DNA of 64,000 nt from Abditibacteriota bacterium (GCA_017445025.1 JAFSVJ010000084.1:1-64000), one strand, 5' to 3'; shown: positions 1 through 8,573, counted from the stretch's first letter. Numbers and translations: made by a program. The notes: generated by a model from the letters alone, not told the origin.

Positions 1-174
1 ACGGCATATAGCCCATTCTCCAAAAAAGTTTTCAACTTTTTGGAGCCTCTTGGGCTCCCACCCGCCCTGCCGGAGGGGGGTAGCCCCAAAATAGGGCCCC
101 CATCCCCATAGGGCATTATTTCCCAAAAAGTCTTACGACTTTTCGGGAACCCTTTTTAGACCCACCCGCCCTAT
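1..174. repeat. Hairpin-rich gene-free left edge
   Basis: No gene is visible. The stretch holds back-to-back palindromes: a CTCCAAAAAAGTT / AACTTTTTGGAG stem at about 19-45 and a TTCCCAAAAAGTC / GACTTTTCGGGAA stem at about 130-158, separated by C/G-rich linkers. These belong to the family of CCCAAAAAGT-type palindromes found in most large gaps of the window. Confidence 0.7.
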
Positions 175-297
175 GTCGTTTTTGGTGTTTTGCGTAGCAA
201 AACTGTCAAAAACGGCGGGGGGTGCGGGGCTTCGCAAAACAACGATTTTGCGACCATAAGAAGAAAAATGATTTGCGCAGCAAATCTATTTAAAAAA
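175..297. repeat. Nested-hairpin repeat R1, copy 1
   Basis: This is a roughly 120 bp repeat whose second copy is at 3877-3998. An outer stem CGTTTTTG (177-184) / CAAAAACG (207-214) encloses an inner stem TTTTGC-gta-GCAAAA. It is followed by G-rich sequence, a TTCGCAAAACAACGATTTTGCG palindrome and a final palindrome of the AAATTTGC/GCAAAT type. In copy 2 the second base pair of the outer stem changes from G-C to A-T on both sides, a compensatory change that supports a structured function. Confidence 0.8.
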
Positions 298-347
298 AGA
301 ATTACATTTGTTAGTAAAACTTATACTCTCCCCTTTTTCCCTACAAA

Positions 348-376
348 TTGAAAAAATCACAAAAAAATGGTATAAT
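348..376 (+). promoter_or_regulatory. Promoter of lysS
   Basis: TTGAAA (348-353), a 17-base spacer and TATAAT (371-376) preceded by TGG (extended -10). It lies 40 bases upstream of the lysS start. Confidence 0.8.
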
Positions 377-415
377 ATTTAATGGTGTCAGACTAAAAAT
401 ACAAGGAGATTTATT

Positions 416-1990
416 ATGTCCGAAGAAAAAATACAACAAGAAACTCCTGAAAGAGAACTTATTGCCAATCGTTTTAAGAAATGGGATACCATGAAGGAAA
501 TGGGTAAAAATCCCTTTGACATAGAAAGATACGAAAGATACGCCAAATATACCTCCGAAGCCGGAGAAGAAACTCCCGTAGAGCCCAATTCAGTGGCTCT
601 CAAAGCTTGCTACGAAGAAAAAGAAAACAAAGAGGAAAATGCCATAACCGACGGAAAACTCACAGCTTCCATTGCCGGCAGAATTGTGGCATTAAGGCTT
701 ATGGGAAAGGCTGCCTTCATGACATTAATGGATCGTGAAGGAAAAATTCAGCTCTACGTTCGTCGTGACGACATTGAAGATTACCAAATGGTAAAACTTT
801 TGGACCTTGGAGACTTTGTGGGGGTTAAGGGTTTCCTTTTCAGAACCAAAACCGGTGAAGTGAGCCTTCATGCACAAAGCTTTACTGTTCTTGCAAAATC
901 CGTTCGCCCCATCCCCTTTGGCAAGGAAAAAGACGGAGAGAAATGGAACGTTATGAGCGACGTGGAACTCCGCTACAGACAGAGATATGTGGACCTTGTG
1001 ATTAACGAAGACTCCAAAAAAACCTTTATTATGAGAAGTAAAATCGTATCTGCCATGAGAAGGTTTTATGAGTCTCGGGGCTATTTGGAAGTGGAAACCC
1101 CCACTCTTCAAAGCGTAGCCGGTGGTGCCGCCGCTCGTCCTTTCCTAACTCACCACAACGCTCTTGACATGGAATTCCACCTGAGAATTTCTCTTGAATT
1201 ATATCTAAAAAGACTTATTGTGGGTGGTCTGGAAAAGGTTTTTGAAATAGGAAGAGTTTTCAGGAACGAAGGAATAGACACAAGGCATAACCCCGAATTC
1301 ACCTTAATGGAATCCTATGAAGCCTATGCCGATTTGGATGATGTTATGGATCTTGTGGAAGATATGTTTAGGTTTATCTGCACAGAGGTCCACGGTGTGC
1401 CTCAGTGTGAATTCCAAGGTGAGATTATAGATTTCGGCAAAAAGTGGAGAAGGCTTCCCATGCTCCAAGGAATTGAAGAGTATGCGGGCATAAAACCGGA
1501 ACAATTTGCCACTCTTGAAAGCTCCCTTGCCGCCCTTGAAAGTTTGGGCATAGACACGGAAGGGGAAACCATGATAGGTGGAATAATTGAGAAGATACAC
1601 GAAAGATATGTTCAACCTCAGTTGATTCAACCTACATTTATAACTGATTTCCCGACAGAAAATTCACCTCTTGCCAAGAAGAAACTTGACGACCCCTCTC
1701 TTACAAGAAGGTTTGAGGTTTATATAGCAAAACAGGAGTGCGGAAACGCTTTCAGTGAGATTAACGACCCCGTAGACCAAAAGGAGAGATTTATTCTCCA
1801 AGGTAAACAGAGAGAAGCCGGTGATGAAGAAGCTCACCCAATGGATGAAGACTACATCAGAGCCCTTGAATACGGTATGCCACCCTGTGGCGGTCTCGGT
1901 GTGGGAATAGACAGATTAACCATGATTATGTTAAACAAGACATCCATAAGGGATGTGGTCCTGTTCCCTCAAATGAAACCGGAACAATAA
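416..1990 (+). CDS. lysS: Lysyl-tRNA synthetase, class II
   Basis: The enzyme charges tRNA-Lys with lysine in the cytoplasm. The 524-residue protein has the usual class II LysRS layout. An N-terminal OB-fold anticodon-binding domain spans about residues 80-170 (GRIVALRLMGKAAF, then DREGKIQLYV). The catalytic core carries motif 2 (FEIGRVFRNEGIDTRHNPEF, from about residue 276) and motif 3 (GGLGVGIDRL, about 492-501). Length is near the family norm of about 500, with a slightly extended N-terminus. The start is fixed by AAGGAG at 402-407, nine bases ahead of ATG. It is a single-gene unit with its own promoter and an intrinsic terminator. Confidence 0.97.
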   Translation: MSEEKIQQETPERELIANRFKKWDTMKEMGKNPFDIERYERYAKYTSEAGEETPVEPNSVALKACYEEKENKEENAITDGKLTASIAGRIVALRLMGKAAFMTLMDREGKIQLYVRRDDIEDYQMVKLLDLGDFVGVKGFLFRTKTGEVSLHAQSFTVLAKSVRPIPFGKEKDGEKWNVMSDVELRYRQRYVDLVINEDSKKTFIMRSKIVSAMRRFYESRGYLEVETPTLQSVAGGAAARPFLTHHNALDMEFHLRISLELYLKRLIVGGLEKVFEIGRVFRNEGIDTRHNPEFTLMESYEAYADLDDVMDLVEDMFRFICTEVHGVPQCEFQGEIIDFGKKWRRLPMLQGIEEYAGIKPEQFATLESSLAALESLGIDTEGETMIGGIIEKIHERYVQPQLIQPTFITDFPTENSPLAKKKLDDPSLTRRFEVYIAKQECGNAFSEINDPVDQKERFILQGKQREAGDEEAHPMDEDYIRALEYGMPPCGGLGVGIDRLTMIMLNKTSIRDVVLFPQMKPEQ

Positions 1991-1995
1991 AATAT

Positions 1996-2027
1996 TAAAA
2001 AGGAGCGATTTTTCGCTCCTTTTTTTG
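1996..2027 (+). terminator. Intrinsic terminator of lysS
   Basis: Stem AAGGAGCGA / TCGCTCCTT followed by a run of T, directly after the lysS stop. Confidence 0.9.
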
Positions 2028-2065
2028 TAATCAGAAATCAGAAATATGTAATCAGAAATCAGAAA

Positions 2066-2157
2066 TCCATCCCCCCGTCTTTTTTGCTACGCAAAAAATC
2101 CACCCCCCCCAAAAACTCTGTCGAGTTTCAGGGGGGCAGAGTGGGGCTTTGCCCCAC
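2066..2157 (+). repeat. Two-hairpin C/G scaffold, copy 1, with adjoining palindrome
   Basis: The order is CCCCCCGTC, hairpin 1 (TTTTTTGC-tac-GCAAAAAA), TCCACCCCCCC, hairpin 2 (AAACTC-tgtc-GAGTTT), AGGGGGGCAGA. The same linkers with different hairpin stems recur at 8785, 26850, 32253, 35826 and 43434. A separate palindrome GTGGGGC-ttt-GCCCCAC follows at 2141-2157. The gap from the lysS terminator to here also has short repeats of the AATCAGAAATCAG type (2029-2065). Confidence 0.85.
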
Positions 2158-2189
2158 TTAGGTTACCGGTGTGCGAAATTTCTATAAAC

Positions 2190-2218
2190 TTGTTTTATTT
2201 TTCATAATATGTTATAAT
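2190..2218 (+). promoter_or_regulatory. Promoter of the malic enzyme gene
   Basis: TTGTTT (2190-2195), a 17-base spacer and TATAAT (2213-2218), 45 bases before the start codon. Confidence 0.7.
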
Positions 2219-2262
2219 ATAGTGGTAAATAATCTAAAATTTATATAATATGTGAGGCGAAT

Positions 2263-3702
2263 ATGGCTAAAATAACTCCTTCCCCCGGAAACAGTATTTC
2301 CGTTGTAATCAAGTATAACCAAAACGACGGAACTTTATCAAAAATAATTGAGACAATAGAATCCAACAACGGTTCTCTCGGACCTATTGACATAATCGAA
2401 TCCGAAAGAGTGACAATTATTCGTGATTTCGCTATAAACCTTGTAAAAGATACAGACTGTGCTTCTATGGTTGCCGCTCTCAAAGCTATTGATAATGTAG
2501 AGATTATTGACGTTATTGACAGAACCTTTGATATGCACATAGGCGGAAAAATCGATGTTGTTTCCAAAGAACATCTTTACGACTACGACCAACTCTCTAT
2601 GGCTTACACCCCCGGTGTTGCAAGAGTATGTAAAGCTATTGAAACCGATCCCCAAAAGGCTTTTGATTACACCATACGACAAAACACAGTTGCCGTTATT
2701 ACCGACGGAACAGCTGTTTTAGGTCTCGGTGACATAGGAGCCACAGCAGGTCTTCCCGTTATGGAAGGAAAATGTGTTCTCTTCAAAGAATTTGCAGATG
2801 TAAACGCATTCCCCATTTGTGTGGGAACCAAGGATTTTGACGAACTCTTAGCCACATGTAAAAACATTATAGGAACCTTCGGTGGTGTAAACCTTGAAGA
2901 TATTTCCGCTCCTCGTTGTTTTGACCTTGAAAGAGAACTTCAAAAAGTATCCGATATCCCCATTTTCCACGATGACCAACACGGAACAGCCACAGTTTGC
3001 GGAGCCGGTTTCATAAACGCTCTTAAGGTAACAGGCAAAGATCCTTCAAAGATGAGACTTGTAGTTTCAGGTGCCGGTGCTTCAGCTATGGCTTGCACAA
3101 GAGCCTTATTGGACCTCGGTATCGGTGACGCTATCTTATGTGACCGAAAGGGTGCATTATATGACGGTCGTCCCGACCTAACTCCCGACGGAAACAAAGC
3201 CAAATACTGGGCATCTAAGATGTTTAACAAAGACAACATGCAAGGTTCACTTAAAGATGTTTTGAAAGGTGCGGATATGTTCCTTGGTCTTTCCGGTCCT
3301 AACCTCTTAACCGGTGAAGATATCAGAACCATGAACGAAGGTTGTATAATCTTCGCTATGTCCAACCCAACTCCGGAAGTTCCTCTTGAAGACTGCTACG
3401 GTTACGCATCCGTAGTTGCCTCCGGAAGAAGTGACTATCCTAACCAGGTTAACAACGTTCTCTGCTTCCCCGGACTGTTCAAAGGACTTATGGAAGCCGG
3501 TGCAAAAATGGTGACAAGAGAAATGCAAAGAGCTGCAGCTCAAGCTATTGCCGACTGTATTGAAAACCCAACCGCTGACAACATTATCCCCGGTGCATAC
3601 ACACCCGGTATTGCAGACGCGGTTGCAGCAGCTGTTAAGAAAGTTGCCCTTGATGAGAGCATACCAAAGACACCTATATTCTTTGATTTTGATAAATTCT
3701 AA
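2263..3702 (+). CDS. NAD(P)-dependent malic enzyme with N-terminal ACT domain
   Basis: The enzyme oxidatively decarboxylates malate to pyruvate and links the dicarboxylate pool to pyruvate. The 479-residue protein opens with an ACT-type regulatory domain (about residues 1-85), a known variant of bacterial malic enzymes that suggests control by a small ligand. The malic N-terminal domain follows with YTPGVA near residue 113 and VITDGTAVLGLGDIG at about 145-159. The NAD-binding domain carries a GAGASAMA nucleotide loop near residue 270. The start is supported by GAGGCG just upstream. It is a single-gene unit with promoter and terminator. Together with the GTP-type PEP carboxykinase at 38625 it would serve the C3/C4 node. 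Whether NAD or NADP is used cannot be read from sequence. Confidence 0.94.
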   Translation: MAKITPSPGNSISVVIKYNQNDGTLSKIIETIESNNGSLGPIDIIESERVTIIRDFAINLVKDTDCASMVAALKAIDNVEIIDVIDRTFDMHIGGKIDVVSKEHLYDYDQLSMAYTPGVARVCKAIETDPQKAFDYTIRQNTVAVITDGTAVLGLGDIGATAGLPVMEGKCVLFKEFADVNAFPICVGTKDFDELLATCKNIIGTFGGVNLEDISAPRCFDLERELQKVSDIPIFHDDQHGTATVCGAGFINALKVTGKDPSKMRLVVSGAGASAMACTRALLDLGIGDAILCDRKGALYDGRPDLTPDGNKAKYWASKMFNKDNMQGSLKDVLKGADMFLGLSGPNLLTGEDIRTMNEGCIIFAMSNPTPEVPLEDCYGYASVVASGRSDYPNQVNNVLCFPGLFKGLMEAGAKMVTREMQRAAAQAIADCIENPTADNIIPGAYTPGIADAVAAAVKKVALDESIPKTPIFFDFDKF

Positions 3703-3716
3703 TAAGACATTAATAC

Positions 3717-3744
3717 TAAAAGGAGCTTTTTAGCTCCTTTTTTT
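3717..3744 (+). terminator. Intrinsic terminator of the malic enzyme gene
   Basis: Stem AAAAGGAGCT / AGCTCCTTTT with a T-run, 15 bases after the stop codon. Confidence 0.9.
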
Positions 3745-3807
3745 ATAATCTGCTAAGGTAGTTTGTCGCCTAAGTCACGGGAACCGGTGAAGTAGGAGCA
3801 CTAAAAC

Positions 3808-3876
3808 CCCCCTTGAGGGGGGTCATCGGGGGGGTGAAGTCAGGCAGGACCACCCCCGCCCTCCGGGGTGGGGGTC
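3808..3876. repeat. C/G-rich palindromes preceding repeat R1 copy 2
   Basis: CCCCCC-ttga-GGGGGG and related G/C runs such as CCACCCCCGCCC / GGGGTGGGGG. These are fragments of the two-hairpin scaffold family. No gene is seen in 3745-4196. Confidence 0.6.
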
Positions 3877-3998
3877 GTCATTTTTGGTGTTTTGCAAAGC
3901 AAAACAGTCAAAAATGGCGGGGGCGGGGGAATTCGCAAAACAACGATTTTGCGATTATAAGAAGAAAAATGATTTTGCGTAGCAAAATCTTTATAAAG
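3877..3998. repeat. Nested-hairpin repeat R1, copy 2
   Basis: Direct copy of 175-297. The outer stem here is CATTTTTG (3879-3886) / CAAAAATG (3909-3916), with inner stem TTTTGC-aaa-GCAAAA. The paired change relative to copy 1 keeps the stem intact. The last palindrome is longer in this copy (ATTTTGC-gta-GCAAAAT). Confidence 0.85.
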
Positions 3999-4026
3999 TG
4001 GTAAACCCAAATAAATTTGCATACTT

Positions 4027-4161
4027 GCAAATTTATAAACCTAAATTTTGCGAAGCAAAATAAATTTTGTAAACTTTAGGCTTATCTTATCTATACCTCT
4101 CCTTGAAAATCTGCTCGTGGTCGCGAGCGATTTTCAATGGTCCCCTTTATCAAAAGGGGAG
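4027..4161. repeat. Hairpin modules before the symporter gene
   Basis: In order: an AAATTTTGC-gaa-GCAAAATAAATTTT palindrome, the conserved phrase ACTTTAGGCTT..CTATCTATACC (shared with 12808-12840), a nested hairpin GAAAATC-GCTCG / CGAGC-GATTTTC, and TCCCCTTT / AAAAGGGGA at about 4141-4161. Confidence 0.7.
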
Positions 4162-4173
4162 ATTGTCTTAAAC

Positions 4174-4202
4174 TTTAAAAAAACCCTAAAATGTGGTATA
4201 AT
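4174..4202 (+). promoter_or_regulatory. Promoter of the symporter operon
   Basis: TTTAAA (4174-4179), a 17-base spacer and TATAAT (4197-4202) with an extended TGG. It lies 36 bases before the start codon. Confidence 0.7.
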
Positions 4203-4238
4203 ATATATAGATAAAAAAATAACTGTTGGAGAGATAAA

Positions 4239-5714
4239 ATGGATCGATGGAGCAATAGATTTTTACTTGTTTTGGCTGTGGCCGGGGGTGCCATAGGTAT
4301 AGGTAATTTTCTTAGGTTTCCGACACTGTTTGCTCAATACGGAGGGTTGTTTTTAATCCCATATCTTCTAAGTTTCTGCGTTTTGGGTTTACCTTTAATG
4401 TTTACGGAGTGGATTTTGGGGGCTATGGCAAGAGATGTAAAAATGAACTCTCTTGCTTCTTTCTTGGAAGTTTATCATAAAAACAGAGTATTAAAATATT
4501 TCGGCATTGCGGCACTCAGTGCTTGTCTTATTATTTCCGGCTACTATATGTATATTGAAAGTTGGATTTTGGGTTACGGTTGGATTTCCGCTACCGGCGG
4601 TTTCAAAAATATGGAAGCCTCTGCCATGGGTGATTTTTTGAGCAGTTATATGACCATGGGGGACGGAGTTTGTGATATTCTCTGCATTGTTTGTCTTATT
4701 ATAACTCTTTTCCTAAACTACTATTTCACCGCAAAGGGTATTGCCAAGGGTATTGCCACTCTTATTAAAGTTTCCATGCCCTTGTTAATGATAATTGCTC
4801 TTATAATGCTTGTGAAAGTCTTCTTTACTCCCGGTTCTTTTGAAGGTATTAAATATATGTTTCAGCCTCGTGCGAGCCTGTGGGACACCAAAATGTGGAT
4901 AGACGCCGCCAGTCAAATGTTTTTCTCTCTGTCTGTGGGCTTTACCGCCACTTTCACTTATGTCACTTATGCAGATAAGAATTTGGATATATCAAATCAA
5001 GGACTTATGGCTTCCTTTATGAACGTGGGAATGGAAGTTTTGATTGCCTCATTTATTGCTATTCCCGTGTCATACATTGCTTTCGGTGCGGACAAAATCC
5101 AAGATGTTGTAAAGGGTTCCTCCATAGCTTTCGGTATGGTTAGTATGCCTTCCATTTTCAACAATATTCCCGGGGGCCAATTTTGGAGCTTTTTGTGGTT
5201 CTTCTTGCTCTTTATTGCGGCTCTCACCAGTTCTCTCTCCATTGTTCAACCTTCCGCATCATTTTTTTGTAATAAGTTTAAGAAAAGCAAGGTTTGGGGA
5301 TCTGTTATGTCCTTCCTTGTTTGTCTTATAATCATTGTGCCAAGTGTTTTGTGTGCTGTGGGAATAGACGAATTTGACTTTTGGGCAAACTCATTTATAG
5401 TGCCCTTAGGTGCTCTTTTCCTAATAGTAATTGTTTATGCCATAGGTAAGGAGAAGTGTTGGGTATGTTTTGAAAACAATTCCACAAGCAAGCTTAACGA
5501 CTTTATGAAATTTAATATCAGTTGGGCGACACCCTTCTTTTTGATAGTGGTGGTTGTTTTGTATATATTTAATTATGGAAAAGAAATAATAACCTGTGCA
5601 AATTATGAGCCGGAGAAAATACCTCAGGTGATTTTGTGCAGAGGTTTAATGCTTGCCATTGTATTGATTTACGCCTTAATTATTCATTTTAAGAAGATTA
5701 AGCCGGAGGAATGA
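4239..5714 (+). CDS. Sodium-dependent transporter, neurotransmitter:sodium symporter (SNF) family
   Basis: An inner-membrane secondary transporter of 491 residues. The N-terminus RFLLVLAVAGGAIGIGNFLRFP matches the first-helix motif of LeuT-type SNF proteins, where the unwound helix holds sodium and substrate. About 12 hydrophobic segments follow, and a conserved-looking GFTATFTYVTYA lies near helix 6-7. The usual substrates are amino acids, but this one cannot be predicted. GGAGA at 4228-4232 supports the start. The next gene begins two bases after the stop (or overlaps by four bases if the earlier ATG is used), so both form one operon. Confidence 0.92.
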   Translation: MDRWSNRFLLVLAVAGGAIGIGNFLRFPTLFAQYGGLFLIPYLLSFCVLGLPLMFTEWILGAMARDVKMNSLASFLEVYHKNRVLKYFGIAALSACLIISGYYMYIESWILGYGWISATGGFKNMEASAMGDFLSSYMTMGDGVCDILCIVCLIITLFLNYYFTAKGIAKGIATLIKVSMPLLMIIALIMLVKVFFTPGSFEGIKYMFQPRASLWDTKMWIDAASQMFFSLSVGFTATFTYVTYADKNLDISNQGLMASFMNVGMEVLIASFIAIPVSYIAFGADKIQDVVKGSSIAFGMVSMPSIFNNIPGGQFWSFLWFFLLFIAALTSSLSIVQPSASFFCNKFKKSKVWGSVMSFLVCLIIIVPSVLCAVGIDEFDFWANSFIVPLGALFLIVIVYAIGKEKCWVCFENNSTSKLNDFMKFNISWATPFFLIVVVVLYIFNYGKEIITCANYEPEKIPQVILCRGLMLAIVLIYALIIHFKKIKPEE

Positions 5715-5716
5715 TT

Positions 5717-6748
5717 ATGAACGTTGCTGTTATAGGTTGTGGGGGAATAGCCAAAAAAGGTCATTTTCCCAATATAGACAAATTACCGAATTTGACTCTC
5801 TACGGTGTCTGCGATGTGGATATTGAGAGAGCAAAGGATATTCAAAAAACTTATAACTGTCCGAAAGTGACAGATGATTATAAAGAATTGTTAATGGACT
5901 CCCAAGTAGACTCCGTTCACATATGCACTCCAAATTTTCTACACAAAACCATAGCTGTGGAAGCTCTTAAAGCAAAAAAACATGTCATAGTGGAAAAACC
6001 CATTGCCATTACAGTTGCCGACGCTGAGGAGATTTTTAAAACAGCAAAAGAGAATAATGTTTATGTTATGTCTGCCAACTGTTTCAGATATGTGACTGAA
6101 GCCACCATGCTGAAAAAATTTATGGACGCCGACATGTTAGGGGAGATTTATTATGCCAAGGTGGAAGCCCTAAGGCGTAGAGGTATCCCTCCTCACGGAG
6201 TTTTTACCAGTAAGGAAAAGCAAGGCGGGGGCCCCTTAATTGATATTTGTATACATGTTATTGATATGGCTATGTATCTTCTCGGAAACCCAAAGCCTGT
6301 GGCTGTGTCAGGTGCTTCCTTTGCCAAAATCGGCCCCTTTGAAGGTCATGCCACAGGGGTGAGAGGACCTTGGAACCCTAAGGAATTTGAGGTTGAGGAT
6401 TTTGCCTGCGGAATGGTGAGATTTGAAACAGGACAGGTTATGCAAATAGAAACATCCTTTGCCGCAAACATAGAGAAAGATAAGCAAAATGTGACCCTGT
6501 TGGGAGATAAGGGCGGTGCAGAAACCCAACCTTTAAAGGTTTACACGGAACACGGTGGATTTATGACTGACGTGACGCCAGTGTTGGTGGATAAAACCAA
6601 TTTTTATGAAGTGGAAATAAAAGGTTTTTATGAGGCAATAGAGAAAGGCACGGATACTCCCATTAAGAAAGATGAAGTAATAAATGTTATGAAGATTATT
6701 GAAGGGCTTTACAAATCTGCGGAAAGGGGCCAAGAGGTAATGCTGTAG
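5717..6748 (+). CDS. Gfo/Idh/MocA family oxidoreductase
   Basis: An NAD(P)-dependent oxidoreductase of 343 residues, most likely acting on a sugar, inositol or derivative. The N-terminal Rossmann fold starts MNVAVIGCGGIAKKGHFPNI and the family EKP signature appears in HVIVEKPIAI near residue 94. The C-terminal alpha/beta substrate domain is complete. An ATG at 5711 exists, but GGAGGA at 5705-5710 leaves no spacing for it, so the ATG at 5717 is preferred. It is cotranscribed with the symporter, suggesting that the transported compound or a derivative is its substrate (inference). Confidence 0.9.
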   Translation: MNVAVIGCGGIAKKGHFPNIDKLPNLTLYGVCDVDIERAKDIQKTYNCPKVTDDYKELLMDSQVDSVHICTPNFLHKTIAVEALKAKKHVIVEKPIAITVADAEEIFKTAKENNVYVMSANCFRYVTEATMLKKFMDADMLGEIYYAKVEALRRRGIPPHGVFTSKEKQGGGPLIDICIHVIDMAMYLLGNPKPVAVSGASFAKIGPFEGHATGVRGPWNPKEFEVEDFACGMVRFETGQVMQIETSFAANIEKDKQNVTLLGDKGGAETQPLKVYTEHGGFMTDVTPVLVDKTNFYEVEIKGFYEAIEKGTDTPIKKDEVINVMKIIEGLYKSAERGQEVML

Positions 6749-6800
6749 TTTCCCGTAGGGGTTAATTCTGTTTTTGTTAATGCGTTAGCTTGGCACTTAA

Positions 6801-6845
6801 CCTCCTTGAAAGGAATTTGCGAATCAAATTCAGTTCAAAGAGGGT
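6801..6845. repeat. Nested hairpin module CCTCCTTGAA..TTCAAAGAGG
   Basis: An outer stem CCTCCTTGAA / TTCAAAGAGGG with small bulges encloses GAATTTG-cgaat-CAAATTC. A relative at about 12945-12975 keeps the right arm but has the inner hairpin AATTTGC-ggtt-GCAAATT. Confidence 0.7.
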
Positions 6846-6886
6846 GGGTGGGTCTTAGGGGATATTTAAGTTTTTAGGTTGCAAAT

Positions 6887-7690
6887 ATGAAAAAGATATT
6901 ATTTATTATATGTATTGTTTTGATTATTATCATAGCTGTTTTTTGCTATACCAATTTGACTTTCACAGGAATTTATGTTAATGATAAACTTGCTTCTTAC
7001 GCTCCCAATAGGTTTTACGCTAAAAAGTGGGTTAATAAGGTTATTTCCGAGAAAAAATATTTTAGCCCGGATGTAGTGATAAATGACAAAATCACCTACA
7101 AAAAAGCAAATAAAAATGATGATAAATTTAAAATCAAAAACAAAGATGGTGAAGTTGTCAAAGATATAAATACAATCAGAGAATTTTCCTTAATAAATTT
7201 GGAACACGCCATTACGGCACAAGTGCCTTGTACCATTATTGTGGTAGACGGTGAACCTTTACTCGGACTTCCCACAAAAGATAATGCGGGAGAGTTTCTC
7301 ATAGCTGTTAAGGATAAGTTTAAACTTCCCGGTTGTGAAGAGCCTGAGATTAAAGAAAACATAACCATAGACAATTCTGCCATTGATGTTCATAAGTTTT
7401 TCAGAAGCGTAGATAAAGCTTTGGAATATATCTCTGAAGGGGACAATAAAATAACTGTTGTGGTGAGAAAACCCTTTAACAAAGAAGTTCCTGTCCCTCA
7501 AACTACAGTTAAGGTATCTTCCTCAAAAATACCTTTCGGAAAACAGAAGGTTATCTCCAAAGGATCTCCCGGAAAGAAAATAATCACAGGATATACTATT
7601 TTTGAAAACGGAAAGAAAGTCAGAGAAGAAACCACAAAGGAAGATTTTTTAATTCAACCTGTGCCTAAGCAAATTGCAATAGGCATATAA
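6887..7690 (+). CDS. Membrane-anchored or secreted G5-domain protein
   Basis: A 267-residue protein with an N-terminal hydrophobic helix (residues 4-22) acting as signal anchor, so the body is extracytoplasmic. The C-terminal 70 residues, from VPVPQTTVKVSSSKIPFG through GYTIFENGKKVREE to PVPKQIAIGI, match the G5 domain, a beta-rich module tied to cell-wall or polysaccharide binding. The middle region (residues 30-190) is unrecognised. No catalytic domain is evident. No clear promoter or strong ribosome binding site was found ahead of it. It lies upstream of the small membrane protein family and prepilin, which fits a surface role. Confidence 0.75.
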   Translation: MKKILFIICIVLIIIIAVFCYTNLTFTGIYVNDKLASYAPNRFYAKKWVNKVISEKKYFSPDVVINDKITYKKANKNDDKFKIKNKDGEVVKDINTIREFSLINLEHAITAQVPCTIIVVDGEPLLGLPTKDNAGEFLIAVKDKFKLPGCEEPEIKENITIDNSAIDVHKFFRSVDKALEYISEGDNKITVVVRKPFNKEVPVPQTTVKVSSSKIPFGKQKVISKGSPGKKIITGYTIFENGKKVREETTKEDFLIQPVPKQIAIGI

Positions 7691-7773
7691 GAAAATATCA
7701 AACCCCACACCCCCTTAAAAGATCGTAAAATAAAAAAAATTTTTACTTTTTTTCAAAAAACACTGTTTATTAC

Positions 7774-7802
7774 TTGACATTTATTGTAAAATAGTTTATA
7801 AT
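7774..7802 (+). promoter_or_regulatory. Full-consensus promoter for the Gly/Pro/Met-rich membrane protein
   Basis: TTGACA (7774-7779), a 17-base spacer and TATAAT (7797-7802), both boxes perfect. This implies strong expression of the gene at 7906. The leader is about 95 nt. Confidence 0.85.
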
Positions 7803-7905
7803 ATAATTAGAGATACAAAGTTTTTAAAAGCCCGTGGACAGATGTGATAAACATTGTTGATAATTGTGAATAATATCAGTCTACGGAGATTATAAGGAGA
7901 AAAAG

Positions 7906-8211
7906 ATGAAGAAAGACTTACCAATGCCGGTAGTAATTGCAGTTCTCGTAATTGTAATTTTGGCTATTATCGGTGTATATTGGGGAATTTCCTACGCAAA
8001 GGACAAAAAGAACCAATCCTCTATGCCTCCAATGATGCCAGGAATGAATGGTCCTATGATGCCCGGTCAAGGCGGTCCAATGATGCCCGGTCCTAACGGC
8101 CCTAACGGTCCAATGATGCCCGGTCCTAACGGTCCTCAAGGCGGTCCTCAAGGCGGTCCTCAAGGTGGTGCACCTTCTATGCCCGCACCTATGCCTCCCG
8201 CAGGTAACTAA
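7906..8211 (+). CDS. Small one-pass membrane protein with Gly/Pro/Met-rich tail
   Basis: A 101-residue protein starting MKKDLPMPVVIAVLVIVI. One transmembrane helix (about residues 9-28) is followed by a short linker and a low-complexity tail built from repeats of GPMMPG, GPNGP and GGPQ. The N-terminal MKK-x-LP-x-PVV-hydrophobic pattern is shared with the proteins at 8910-9131 and 12471-12701, so these are paralogues in their membrane parts. The tail lacks the GWSIDG motif of the others. AAGGAG precedes the ATG, a perfect promoter lies upstream and a strong terminator follows, suggesting an abundant product. Function unknown. Confidence 0.8.
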   Translation: MKKDLPMPVVIAVLVIVILAIIGVYWGISYAKDKKNQSSMPPMMPGMNGPMMPGQGGPMMPGPNGPNGPMMPGPNGPQGGPQGGPQGGAPSMPAPMPPAGN

Positions 8212-8222
8212 TTAGTTTTGAA

Positions 8223-8262
8223 TCAAAGATTGGTGTATATACGCCAATCTTTGAACTTTTTT
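8223..8262 (+). terminator. Intrinsic terminator after the Gly/Pro/Met-rich gene
   Basis: An 11-base perfect stem TCAAAGATTGG / CCAATCTTTGA and a T-rich run. It ends the first small gene before the next one starts at 8272. Confidence 0.85.
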
Positions 8263-8271
8263 GGAGGAAAT

Positions 8272-8562
8272 ATGAAAGAGAAGTTTCCGACTTCCTTTGT
8301 TATTGTTATAGTAATACTTTTATTACTTATAGTCGGATTTTACTATTGGGCATCCTCCGGCACAAAAGAACATATAGCAGAATCTGATGAAGCTGTTGAT
8401 TCACCTACCACGCAACTTGAGGAAGAAAACCCATTCCAATCACAAGTTCAAGGTTCAAGTGAAGTTCACAAACCTCCCAAAGGATGGTCCATAGACGGTA
8501 AGGGTGGGGGTTCCATGACTCCCGGACCTAAAGGTCCCGTCCCCGGACAAAAAAATAAATGA
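8272..8562 (+). CDS. Small one-pass membrane protein with GWSIDG motif (paralogue)
   Basis: A 96-residue protein: MKEKFPTSFVIVIVILLLLIVGFYYW, an acidic linker, then KPPKGWSIDGKGGG and a Pro/Gly-rich end (TPGPKGPVPGQ). The ATG at 8272 is chosen because GGAGG lies at 8263-8267 and the start matches the paralogues; the reading frame remains open further upstream, but no other start fits. The P-x-GWSIDG motif is shared with 8910-9131 and 12471-12701. The strong hairpin just upstream makes independent transcription or read-through likely. Function unknown. Confidence 0.75.
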   Translation: MKEKFPTSFVIVIVILLLLIVGFYYWASSGTKEHIAESDEAVDSPTTQLEEENPFQSQVQGSSEVHKPPKGWSIDGKGGGSMTPGPKGPVPGQKNK

Positions 8563-8573
8563 TTTTTAAGCCA

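Noticed and set aside
3813-4004. Open frames through the hairpin region after the malic enzyme (both strands)
   Set aside because: They consist of repeat R1 and C/G palindromes; no ribosome binding site and no plausible protein composition.
7918-8163. Possible CRISPR or tandem repeat array in the Gly/Pro/Met-rich gene
   Set aside because: The repetition is of codons for GPMMPG/GPNGP within a reading frame with promoter, ribosome binding site and terminator, not direct repeats with spacers.
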